Source of the DNA: Cytophagales bacterium | GTDB taxonomy: Bacteria > Bacteroidota > Bacteroidia > Cytophagales > Spirosomataceae | Length of the DNA: 64,000 nt | Assembly (NCBI GenBank): GCA_013298125.1 | Contig: JAAFJP010000006.1 | Span: 149,152 to 213,151, forward strand | Reading direction: 5' to 3' | Part shown: one piece after another, positions 8,920 through 16,656 of the stretch | Numbering within the stretch: the stretch's first letter is position 1 | Layout: every line of letters starts with the position of its first letter | Made by a program: the position numbers and the translations under genes | Notes under the pieces: generated by a model | What the model was told of the DNA's origin: nothing | Database searches by the model: none | What the model saw: the letters and a program-made list of their open reading frames with translations, nothing else

Positions 8920-9567
8920 ATGAAAATTTATTACTCTTTCATCCTTGTTACCCTTTTCACCTTTTCCTCTTGTTCAAAGAAAATGCAAACGCAATTGTCT
9001 GATTTTGAGTTATATAAAACTTATATTCAAGGTGATTTAGATAATCAAGAGCAAGTAGATGCTGAAATAAAAGCGGGTAAACAAATTCATCCTTATGCAA
9101 AGCACGTGAACCGTTTATTTGATTCCAAAATCAAGAATTTACCCAAAGACTACAACGGTTTTTACATTTTGGAGGAAAGTTATTATACTTTTCCAATAAA
9201 ACCAACTGACATAAAACCGTATTTATTTTGGTTTGAAAAAACTGAACAGGGACAAATAAGATTGCATTCCCTTCAATTGCCAAAAGAAATTAATAAATTA
9301 GATTTGAGGAATGACAATCCAAAATTGTCAATTGATTATAAAGATTTAAAAGATTCTCCAACTTTCAAACCTGCTATATACACACGTACAGACAAAGGTT
9401 TTTATATCAAAGCCCCCGTTGATTTGCCCAACGGCATGAAGTTTACCTTGGAAGAAACCATTGGAAAAGAGACTTTTGAAGTCATGGAGTTATTGGAAAA
9501 AGGAGGGAAATCATTAACACCCTATTCAACCCCGATAATTTATAAGAGAATAAAAAATAAGTCGTAA
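8920..9567 (+). CDS. hypothetical lipoprotein
   Basis: 215 residues with a lipoprotein signal: MKIYYSFILVTLFTFSSC, lipid-modified Cys at 18. The mature part has no family I recognise. It is polar, with aromatic patches (ESYYTFPIKP, YLFWFEKTEQGQIRL) that suggest a compact beta-rich domain. It sits between two palindromic repeats in the same run as the MFS and nitrilase-like genes, so it may belong to that pathway, but nothing in its sequence shows a function. Confidence 0.7.
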   Translation: MKIYYSFILVTLFTFSSCSKKMQTQLSDFELYKTYIQGDLDNQEQVDAEIKAGKQIHPYAKHVNRLFDSKIKNLPKDYNGFYILEESYYTFPIKPTDIKPYLFWFEKTEQGQIRLHSLQLPKEINKLDLRNDNPKLSIDYKDLKDSPTFKPAIYTRTDKGFYIKAPVDLPNGMKFTLEETIGKETFEVMELLEKGGKSLTPYSTPIIYKRIKNKS

Positions 9568-9641
9568 GTCATAAGTCTTTAAGTCGTAAGGATTTTAGGT
9601 AATATTTATTCTTACGACTTATGACATAAGGACTTACGACT
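9560..9641. repeat. intergenic palindrome, GTCGTAAGTC family, copy 1
   Basis: Arms AGTCGTAAGTC at 9560-9570 and 9631-9641 are perfect. Inner arms AAGTCGTAAG at 9581-9590 and 9611-9620 are also perfect. The left arm overlaps the last codons of the lipoprotein gene. Related copies are at 10683-10778 and 15743-15829. Confidence 0.9.
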
Positions 9642-9652
9642 AAACTAATTTC

Positions 9653-10669
9653 ATGGAAAGATACAAAGCCCTTGCTTTACAAATAACTTGCGATACTGTC
9701 AATTCTTGTCAAACAAAACATGAAGTGGAGGAGGTATTTAAGAAAACTTTTACCAAAATAAATGCCCAAATAAGAGCCTCAAAAGCCTTTATTGGTCAAG
9801 ATTTGAAATTGGTAGTTTTGCCAGAATACTTTTTGACGGGCTTCCCAATGGGCGAAACTATCGAACAGTGGCGAGATAAAGCCTGTTTGAAAATAGGAGG
9901 GTGGGAGTACGAAGAATTAGGGAAAGTTGCTTCTCAAAATCAAATCTATCTTTCTGGAAATGTCTATGAATTAGACCCAAATTTTCCAGAAATTTACTTT
10001 CAAACCAGTTTTATCATTTCTCCCGAAGGTGAAGTTATTTTACGATACAGAAGATTAAATTCAATGTTTGCTCCAACGCCTCACGATGTTTGGGATAAAT
10101 ATTTGGAAGTTTACGGATATGAAGCTGTCTTTCCAGTTGTGAAGACTGAAATTGGGAATTTGGCTTGCATTGCTTCCGAAGAAATTTTATATCCAGAAAT
10201 TGCTCGTTGTTTAGCCATGCGGGGTGCTGAGGTTATTTGTCATTCATCTTCGGAAGTTGGAAGTAATCTTTTGACACAGAAAAATGTAGCTAAATTAGCC
10301 CGTGCCATTGAGTCGATGGCTTATGTGGTTTCAGCCAATTCGGCAGGCATGGGAGGGATTGCTATTCCATTCGCCTCAACGGATGGTGCATCCAAAGTAG
10401 TTGATTATAAGGGACTTGTGTTGACAGAAGCGGGTTATGGTGAAAGTATGGTAGCCAATGGAGATATTGATTTGCTGGCATTAAGGTATTTCAGAAATCG
10501 TCCTGCGATGGGTAATTTATTGGCAAGACAACGCTTTGAATTGTATGCAGAAAGTTATTCAAAACACAGTTTTTATCCTCCAAATACGCTTTTAGAGAAA
10601 CCCGCCACTCGACAACATTTTGTCGAATCTCAGATAGAAGTAATTAAGAAAATTATTAGTCAATTTTAA
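9653..10669 (+). CDS. nitrilase-superfamily carbon-nitrogen hydrolase with altered triad
   Basis: 338 residues of the CN-hydrolase fold, whose members cleave nitriles or amides with a Glu-Lys-Cys triad in the cytoplasm. Glu58 (VVLPEYFLTGFP) and Cys172 (GNLACIASEEILYPE) are in place. The lysine expected in the Y-R-K motif is Arg134: the sequence reads RYRRLN, with codons AGA AGA. The loop around the Cys and the C-terminal 100 residues differ from well-known branches, so this is a divergent clade. It sits 116 bp before an aldehyde dehydrogenase gene, separated by a palindromic repeat, and probably works on an amide or nitrile from the same substrate. A loss of hydrolase activity is possible. 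Confidence 0.75.
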   Translation: MERYKALALQITCDTVNSCQTKHEVEEVFKKTFTKINAQIRASKAFIGQDLKLVVLPEYFLTGFPMGETIEQWRDKACLKIGGWEYEELGKVASQNQIYLSGNVYELDPNFPEIYFQTSFIISPEGEVILRYRRLNSMFAPTPHDVWDKYLEVYGYEAVFPVVKTEIGNLACIASEEILYPEIARCLAMRGAEVICHSSSEVGSNLLTQKNVAKLARAIESMAYVVSANSAGMGGIAIPFASTDGASKVVDYKGLVLTEAGYGESMVANGDIDLLALRYFRNRPAMGNLLARQRFELYAESYSKHSFYPPNTLLEKPATRQHFVESQIEVIKKIISQF

Positions 10670-10682
10670 ATGAGACAGTCAT

Positions 10683-10778
10683 ACGTCGTAAAGTCATAAG
10701 TCGTAAGTAATTTTACTAAAATCTCCATTTTTAGAATACTATTTTCCTTACGACTTACAACTCTACGACTTACGACTT
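10683..10778. repeat. intergenic palindrome, GTCGTAAGTC family, copy 2
   Basis: Left arm 10683-10707 and right arm 10747-10778 are built from the units GTCGTAAG and CTTACGAC, with small insertions that make the pairing imperfect. It fills the gap between the nitrilase-like and aldehyde dehydrogenase genes. Confidence 0.85.
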
Positions 10779-10785
10779 AATAATT

Positions 10786-12192
10786 ATGAAAGTAAAAAAT
10801 CCAAGAACAGGACAGTATTATTACGAAATATACCCTCCATCTGCTCAAGAATTAAAAAGCAAAACAGATGCCATGCGTCATGCACAAATTGCTTGGCAAA
10901 ATGGAGGTATTGAGTTTAGAATCAAAGCTTTACAAGCATGGAAAGAGGTTGTTATTGAACACAAAGAAGAATTAATAGATGCTTTGTGTATGGACACGGG
11001 CAGGAAATGGGAAACACTTTTAGAAGTAGATTTAGTAGCTTCATCCATAGATAGATGGTCTAATATTTCCAGCGTTTTCTTTTCAAATACCGAAAGAAAA
11101 ACATCCTCAATCCCCTTTTTAGAAATCGAGCAAGGACTTGAACCTTACCCACTTGTTGGGGTAATCAGCCCTTGGAATTTTCCTTTGCTTTTGTCTTTGA
11201 TTGACACAATTCCAGCTTTGATGGCAGGGTGTACTGTAATTGTAAAACCTTCGGAAGTTACACCAAGATTTATTGAGGTTATTCAGAAAACGATTAATCA
11301 AGTACCTGATTTACTGAATGTTATCAATTATGTAGAGGGTGGCGGAGAAGTTGGTTCGGAACTTTGTAAATTGACAGATATTATTTGTTTTACAGGTTCA
11401 ACGGCAACGGGCAAAAAAGTTTATCAAGCGGCTTGTGATAATTTTATTCCTGTCTTCTTGGAATTGGGAGGTAAAGATGCGGTCATCGTCACAGAAACCG
11501 CCGATATTGAGCGAGCAACTTCTGCAATACTTTGGGGAAGCGTTGCTAATGCAGGGCAATCATGCTTGTCGATTGAAAGAATCTATGTTCAAAGAAGTAT
11601 TTTTAATCAGTTTTTATCAAGATTAGTTGGCAAAGCAAATCAATTAAATTTAGCCTATCCAACTATGGATTCTGGACAAATTGGACCAATTATTTCTGAA
11701 AAACAAGTTGCGATTATTGACCATCAATTAGAAGATGCTTTCAAAAAAGGAGCAACATTAAAAGCTGGGGTGACAAAATGTGAAGAATTGGGCGGAGGGT
11801 TTTATTGTCGCCCAACGGTTTTAACAAACGTCAATCACGACATGAAAGTTATGACCGAAGAAACTTTTGGACCAATTTTACCAGTGATGATGTATTCAAC
11901 AGTTGAGGAGGCTATTACATTAGCTAACGGAACTCAATACGGATTGAGCGGGGCGGTTTTTGCAGGTTCAGAAGAAGAAGCAATGAAAATTGCGAGACAA
12001 ATGAAATGTGGTGCAGTCTCAATTAATGATGCTGCCCTAACGGCGGTAATGCACGAAGGAGAGAAGAATTCATTTAAAATGTCAGGCATTGGCGGGACAC
12101 GAATGGGACCATCAGCCATCAAAAGATTTATGAAACAAAAAGCATATTTAATTAATAGTCAAGGAGTTAAAGACCCTTGGTGGTTTGCATAA
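10786..12192 (+). CDS. NAD(P)-dependent aldehyde dehydrogenase
   Basis: 468 residues of the ALDH superfamily, which oxidises aldehydes to acids. Catalytic Cys260 (NAGQSCLSIERIYV) and Glu226 (LELGGKD) are present, with Asn131 (SPWNFP) and Lys154 (VKPSE) for the oxyanion hole and cofactor, and the EETFGPILP motif near residue 362. Length and motifs are complete, so it should be active. The substrate is not readable. Next to a desaturase homologous to sphingolipid enzymes, a long-chain fatty aldehyde is one reasonable guess; an aldehyde formed by the upstream enzymes is another. Confidence 0.9.
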   Translation: MKVKNPRTGQYYYEIYPPSAQELKSKTDAMRHAQIAWQNGGIEFRIKALQAWKEVVIEHKEELIDALCMDTGRKWETLLEVDLVASSIDRWSNISSVFFSNTERKTSSIPFLEIEQGLEPYPLVGVISPWNFPLLLSLIDTIPALMAGCTVIVKPSEVTPRFIEVIQKTINQVPDLLNVINYVEGGGEVGSELCKLTDIICFTGSTATGKKVYQAACDNFIPVFLELGGKDAVIVTETADIERATSAILWGSVANAGQSCLSIERIYVQRSIFNQFLSRLVGKANQLNLAYPTMDSGQIGPIISEKQVAIIDHQLEDAFKKGATLKAGVTKCEELGGGFYCRPTVLTNVNHDMKVMTEETFGPILPVMMYSTVEEAITLANGTQYGLSGAVFAGSEEEAMKIARQMKCGAVSINDAALTAVMHEGEKNSFKMSGIGGTRMGPSAIKRFMKQKAYLINSQGVKDPWWFA

Positions 12193-12228
12193 AATATTTT
12201 TAAAAAATTGTACTATTTAACAAACAAA

Positions 12229-12259
12229 TTGATAAAACGCCCTGTTCGTTGTATATTTG
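12229..12259 (+). promoter_or_regulatory. promoter of the desaturase gene
   Basis: TTG at 12229-12231, then exactly 20 bp, then TATATTTG at 12252-12259. This fits the Bacteroidetes promoter TTTG-N19-21-TAnnTTTG. It is 36 bp after the aldehyde dehydrogenase stop and would give a leader of about 50 nt before the ATG at 12318. It implies that the desaturase can be expressed apart from the genes upstream. Confidence 0.65.
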
Positions 12260-12317
12260 TGGGATTATTTAAAGATTCATCGCAAATCCTTATTCATCAT
12301 AAATAAACAAAATTTCA

Positions 12318-13328
12318 ATGGCTTATCAACAAGATTTCACGATTGTAGAGGGTGTAGAACCACACAGAGTTCGTACAAGAGAGATACTAAAAGCTCACCC
12401 AGAAGTAAAAAAATTAATTACAAAAAACCCAATGACTGCGGTTTGGATTTTGGCTTGTGTGTCTATTCAATTAGTAATGGCATATTTAGTTAAAGACCAG
12501 GCTTGGTATATCATTTTGGCAGCTGCATGGTTTATTGGGGCTTTCCCTGTGCATACTTTATTTATTTGTATTCACGAAGCGGCTCATAATTTGATTTTCA
12601 AAAAACCATCTTGGAACGTTTATGCAGGGATTGTTGCAAATTTTCCGTCCTTAGCTCCAACAGCAATTTCATTCAAAAACTACCACTTGAAACACCATGC
12701 TTTTCAAGGTGTACACGAATTAGATGCTGACCTTCCAGATCAGTGGGAAGCTAAATTGATCAATAATTATTTCATCGGGAAAGCTCTTTGGTTATTGTTT
12801 TTCCCTGTTTTTCAAGCAATTAGAACATTACGTTGCTTAGAATTAGCCATTATTGATAAATGGGTTGTGATGAATATTGTTGGGCAAATTGCTTTCAACG
12901 CAGTTATTGTTTACACAATGGGATGGTCAGCCTTGGGATACATGGGAGCGAGTTTTATGTTCTCAGTAGGTTTGCACCCACTTGGAGCGAGATGGATTCA
13001 AGAGCATTATTTGGTATTAGACCAAAACCAAGAAACATACAGTTATTACGGTGGATTGAATGGAATAAATATGAATGTTGGTTATCATAACGAACACCAT
13101 GATATGCCTTCAATTCCTTGGAATAACTTGCCAAAATTGAAAGCGGCGGCACCAGAATTTTATGATAACTTGAAATACCATACTTCTTTTGTGAAACTAT
13201 TATTTACGTTTTTGTTTAGTCAGGAAGTAGGTCTTTATTCAAGAATTGTTAGAAAAGAAAGAGGACGTGTTGGTTTGGATGATATTTCAATTCCAGATGT
13301 TCAAATGGTTCAGCAAGGTGTAGTTTAA
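12318..13328 (+). CDS. sphingolipid delta-4 desaturase (DEGS1/DES) homologue
   Basis: 336 residues of the membrane di-iron desaturase family, closest to eukaryotic dihydroceramide delta-4 desaturase. An N-terminal Lipid_DES-like segment is present (PHRVRTREILKAHPEVKKL, residues 15-33). All three histidine boxes are intact: HEAAH 86-90, HLKHH 123-127 and HNEHH 257-261. From memory of human DEGS1, the stretches GLHPxxxxxIxEHY, ETYSYYGxLN and NVGYHNEHHDxPxIP are shared in the same order, as is the tail LYSR. Four hydrophobic segments flank the boxes. The family inserts a trans-4,5 double bond in dihydroceramide; DEGS1 is also reported to isomerise retinol. Bacteroidetes make dihydroceramides, so a lipid substrate is plausible but unproven here. 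Confidence 0.85.
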   Translation: MAYQQDFTIVEGVEPHRVRTREILKAHPEVKKLITKNPMTAVWILACVSIQLVMAYLVKDQAWYIILAAAWFIGAFPVHTLFICIHEAAHNLIFKKPSWNVYAGIVANFPSLAPTAISFKNYHLKHHAFQGVHELDADLPDQWEAKLINNYFIGKALWLLFFPVFQAIRTLRCLELAIIDKWVVMNIVGQIAFNAVIVYTMGWSALGYMGASFMFSVGLHPLGARWIQEHYLVLDQNQETYSYYGGLNGINMNVGYHNEHHDMPSIPWNNLPKLKAAAPEFYDNLKYHTSFVKLLFTFLFSQEVGLYSRIVRKERGRVGLDDISIPDVQMVQQGVV

Positions 13329-13348
13329 GAAAGAGTTCTTATTGAATA

Positions 13349-13384
13349 AAAAAACCCCAAATTTCTAAAATTTGGGGTTTTTTG
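13349..13384. terminator. bidirectional terminator between desaturase and GH65 genes
   Basis: AAAACCCCAAATTT pairs with AAATTTGGGGTTTT and carries A and T runs on both sides. It lies between two convergent genes, so it can stop transcription from either. Confidence 0.9.
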
Positions 13385-13403
13385 TTAATATATGCTTTTG
13401 ATT

Positions 13404-15731
13404 TTACGCTAAAACAAAATCTTGTTGTTCAATTTTAACATTAGAATTTTCTTTCAAAAGATATTCTTCATCATATAAATAAATGGAAGTTTCACCACCT
13501 GATAAGTTTTCAATTGTTACGAAATCAGCCGTGGTGATGACATTCAAAAGATTTCCTCTAAAACGTACTTTGAATGAAAATGAAGTCCAATTCTCAGGTA
13601 CAAAAGGAGAGAAATAAACTTTTCCACCTCTAATTCTCATTCCTCCAAAACCTTTCACAAGCGACATCCATGTTCCAGCCATTGAGGTAATGTGACAACC
13701 GTCTTCGGTATCGTTGTTATAATCATCCAAATCCAAACGAGCTGCACGATTATAGAATTCATAAGAACGGGCTTTATCACCTAATTTCGCAGCAATAATT
13801 GAATGAACGCATGGACTCAAAGATGATTCATGGACGGTCATTGGCTCATAGAAATCATAATTTCTTTTCAAGGATTCAATATCAAAATCATCTTCAAAGA
13901 AATACATTCCTTGCAAAACGTCAGCTTGTTTGATGAAGCATGAACGCAAAATTCTATCCCAAGACCATTTTTGATTGATAGGTCTTTGCGAAGCGTCTAA
14001 ATCTTTTACTTTGATTAATTCTTTGTCTAAGAAACCATCTTGCTGTAAATAAATGCCTAATTCTTTACTTTCAGGCAAATACATATTGTCTATGATGTGA
14101 TTGAATTTTGAGAATTCTAAACTTTCGTTTAAGTTTGTCGATGAAGCTAATTCATTGTAACGTACTGAATCAGAAGCCTTTATATATTCCGAAACCTCCA
14201 TCACATATTTCATACACCAAACTGCAAAGTAATTAGTGTACCAGTTATTATTGACGTTATTCTCGTATTCGTTAGGACCTGTCACACCCAACATTACGTA
14301 TTGCTGTTTGTTTTCTGACCAATTGACTCTTTGTGACCAAAAACGAGCAATGCCCAATAATACCTCAAAACCATACTCAGCTAAATATTTTTTGTCTCCC
14401 GTATAATTTACATAGTCATAAATGGCATATGCAATTGCTCCATTACGATGGATTTCTTCAAAAGTAATCTCCCATTCATTATGGCATTCTTCGCCATTCA
14501 TGGTAACCATTGGGTACAAGGCTGCACCGTCTTTAAAGCCCAATTTTTGTGCATTTTCGATGGCTTTTCCTAATTGTTTCCATCTGTAAATCAATAAGTT
14601 ACGAGAAACTTGTTGGTCGGCAGTGGCTAAATAAAAAGGAATACAATATGCCTCAGTGTCCCAATAAGTTGAGCCACCGTATTTTTCACCAGTAAAGCCT
14701 TTTGGACCAATATTCAAACGAGCATCTTCGCCTGTGTAGGTCTGATTCATTTGGAAAATATTGAAACGAATCCCTTGTTGAGCGGCTACATCGCCTTCAA
14801 TCACGATGTCGTTCATTTCCCATTTTGAAGCCCATTTTTCAGCTTGTTCTTCAAGCATTTTATCAAAACCTTTCTCAGAAATTCTCTTCAAATAGGCTTT
14901 TGATTTTATCAATAAATCTTCAATTTTATGGTTTTCAGAAGAAAGATTACAAGCATATTTTACTAAAACTGTTTCTTCGTTTCTATTCACATTCAAAGTT
15001 ACTTGACTTGCTACATATTTCTCCGCTTTAATCGGAAGGCTCTGAAAATCAACCGATTGACCATTTTGAAAAATCTCAAAACGTTGTCCTGTCACGACAT
15101 GAAAACCAGTTTTCTTAGTAACTAATTCTACATACCCTTCTGCAAAAGCGGTTTCTTTTTGAACCTCCTCCCAAAACTTCTCATCGTAGTTGGCATCCTT
15201 ATTTTTGATGTCGCCATCGACGAAAGGAGTGAGGGTAATTTTACCGTCAAAATTTAGGGGAGTGATTGAGTAACGAATCACACCAGATTCGTCATCAACG
15301 ATAGAATTTAATCTTATGGAATCAACTTTTACTTGATTTCCAGAGGGTAAAGTGGCAACGAAAGTACGATGCAAATATCCGTCTTTCATGTTCAAAACAC
15401 GTTGAAAATCAGAGACTTCGCAAGTATTTAGATCTAATATTTCTTCTTCAATTTCAACTTTAATTCCTATCCAATTGGCTGCATTGAGGACTTTGGCGAA
15501 ATATTCAGGATAACCATTTTTCCACCAACCTACACGGGTTTTGTCTGGATAATAAACACCCGCAACATAATTTCCTTGAAGGGTTTTTCCTGTAAAAGTT
15601 TCTTCAAAATTCCCCCGCTGTCCCATACGCCCGTTACCTAACGAACATACCGACTCAGTGATTTCGTTGAATTCACGATGGAATCCTTCTTCGATAATGC
15701 ACCAATTATCGTGTTTTAGATAGTTTTTCAT
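13404..15731 (-). CDS. GH65 glycoside phosphorylase, probably maltose phosphorylase
   Basis: 775 residues, full length for GH65. The family cleaves alpha-glucosides with phosphate; maltose phosphorylase gives glucose and beta-glucose-1-phosphate. The catalytic acid is Glu488 in GVTGPNEYENNVNNNWYTNY, and the GSTYWDTEAY (354-362) and phosphate-region motifs are present. There is no signal peptide, so it acts in the cytoplasm. The beta-phosphoglucomutase gene just upstream uses exactly this product, and GH13 enzymes and a sugar carrier complete the path, which favours maltose over kojibiose or trehalose. It is the last gene of a three-gene minus-strand set. Confidence 0.9.
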   Translation of the reverse strand: MKNYLKHDNWCIIEEGFHREFNEITESVCSLGNGRMGQRGNFEETFTGKTLQGNYVAGVYYPDKTRVGWWKNGYPEYFAKVLNAANWIGIKVEIEEEILDLNTCEVSDFQRVLNMKDGYLHRTFVATLPSGNQVKVDSIRLNSIVDDESGVIRYSITPLNFDGKITLTPFVDGDIKNKDANYDEKFWEEVQKETAFAEGYVELVTKKTGFHVVTGQRFEIFQNGQSVDFQSLPIKAEKYVASQVTLNVNRNEETVLVKYACNLSSENHKIEDLLIKSKAYLKRISEKGFDKMLEEQAEKWASKWEMNDIVIEGDVAAQQGIRFNIFQMNQTYTGEDARLNIGPKGFTGEKYGGSTYWDTEAYCIPFYLATADQQVSRNLLIYRWKQLGKAIENAQKLGFKDGAALYPMVTMNGEECHNEWEITFEEIHRNGAIAYAIYDYVNYTGDKKYLAEYGFEVLLGIARFWSQRVNWSENKQQYVMLGVTGPNEYENNVNNNWYTNYFAVWCMKYVMEVSEYIKASDSVRYNELASSTNLNESLEFSKFNHIIDNMYLPESKELGIYLQQDGFLDKELIKVKDLDASQRPINQKWSWDRILRSCFIKQADVLQGMYFFEDDFDIESLKRNYDFYEPMTVHESSLSPCVHSIIAAKLGDKARSYEFYNRAARLDLDDYNNDTEDGCHITSMAGTWMSLVKGFGGMRIRGGKVYFSPFVPENWTSFSFKVRFRGNLLNVITTADFVTIENLSGGETSIYLYDEEYLLKENSNVKIEQQDFVLA

Positions 15732-15742
15732 ATTTGTTTATA

Positions 15743-15829
15743 AAAAGTCGTAAGTCATAAGTTTCAAGTCGTAAGGAAATATTTTACAAAAAATACAAAA
15801 ATTCTTACGACTTATGACTTACGACTTTT
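15743..15829. repeat. intergenic palindrome, GTCGTAAGTC family, copy 3
   Basis: Perfect 19-bp arms AAAAGTCGTAAGTCATAAG at 15743-15761 and its complement at 15811-15829, plus inner GTCGTAAG and CTTACGA units. It lies in the gap between the GH65 and beta-phosphoglucomutase genes of one apparent operon. Confidence 0.9.
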
Positions 15830-15885
15830 GGATTCGTTTCTTAAAAAATGGTAAATGTTGTAATAGCAAATTTACTTCAAAAACG

Positions 15886-15917
15886 AAAAAACACCTTGCT
15901 GTGCTAAGGTGTTTTTT
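15886..15917. terminator. terminator-like hairpin after beta-phosphoglucomutase gene
   Basis: AAAAAACACCTT pairs with AAGGTGTTTTTT around GCTGTGCT, just past the stop of the minus-strand gene at 15921. If it works, the GH65 gene downstream needs read-through or its own promoter. Confidence 0.75.
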
Positions 15918-15920
15918 TGT

Positions 15921-16565
15921 TTAAAATAATCTATCAATTGTCATTTCTTCAAAACTTGAAATCACAAAATCGGCTTCTGTTAGTACGGAAGCATCTCCAA
16001 CACCCACTACCTTCATACCCCCAGCTTTACCAGCTTGTACTCCTGCAAGAGCATCTTCAAAAACTACGCACTCTTCTGGTTTACAGTTAGTTGCCTCAGC
16101 TCCCAATAGAAATACTTGTGGGTCGGGTTTGCCTTTGGTGATGTTATTACCGTCGATTATTGCATCAAAATAGTCAATCATATTAATCTTTTCGAGTATC
16201 AATCTTGAATTTTTACTAGCAGAACCCAAGGCAATTTTGATTCCGTTTTCTCGCAAACTTTTCAAAAATTCTGGTACGCCTTTGAGGACTTCGTTTGGTG
16301 TCATTTGCATCACTAAATCCAAATACCAAGCATTTTTGCGAGTTGCCCAATCGATTTTTTCTTCTTCCGAAAGGCTTACATTTCCCCATTTGAGGATTAA
16401 TTCTAAGGATTCCATTCTGGAAATTCCTTTCAATTGTTCGTTTTGATGTTCGGTGAAATCGAACCCTAATTCGTTTGCTAATCGTCTCCATGCTTGGAAG
16501 TGATACACCGCAGTGTCCACAATTACCCCATCGAGGTCGAAAAGGCAGGCTTTTGTTGTTTTCAT
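15921..16565 (-). CDS. pgmB: beta-phosphoglucomutase, HAD superfamily
   Basis: 214 residues. It converts beta-glucose-1-phosphate to glucose-6-phosphate in the cytoplasm. The HAD motifs are complete: FDLDGVIVD near residues 8-16 with the nucleophile and acid/base Asp pair, a Ser/Thr motif near LGSASKNS, a Lys in GKPDPQVF, and VVFEDALAG. The cap start (AWRRLANELGFDF) matches the family. I start at the ATG at 16565; an upstream in-frame ATG would add 12 residues ahead of the first strand. It links GH65 to glycolysis. Confidence 0.9.
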   Translation of the reverse strand: MKTTKACLFDLDGVIVDTAVYHFQAWRRLANELGFDFTEHQNEQLKGISRMESLELILKWGNVSLSEEEKIDWATRKNAWYLDLVMQMTPNEVLKGVPEFLKSLRENGIKIALGSASKNSRLILEKINMIDYFDAIIDGNNITKGKPDPQVFLLGAEATNCKPEECVVFEDALAGVQAGKAGGMKVVGVGDASVLTEADFVISSFEEMTIDRLF

Positions 16566-16587
16566 TAATTGTTTATATAAATGAGTA

Positions 16588-16653
16588 GAACAGGTTTTCA
16601 ACCTGTTCTTTTATTACACAGAATTTGAACAGGTTGGAAACCTGTTCAAATTC
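16588..16653. repeat. intergenic palindrome, CAGGTTGGAAACCTG family
   Basis: Two hairpins lie side by side: GAACAGGTT with AACCTGTTC at 16588-16608, and perfect 15-bp arms GAATTTGAACAGGTT with their complement at 16621-16653. A relative with the same core is at 63810-63866. It lies between the GH13 and phosphoglucomutase genes. Confidence 0.85.
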
Positions 16654-16656
16654 ATG

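Noticed and set aside
9560..10778. CRISPR array in the GTCGTAAG repeats
   Set aside because: Units are not evenly spaced, have no unique spacers of constant length, and no cas genes are present. They are inverted repeats in separate gaps.
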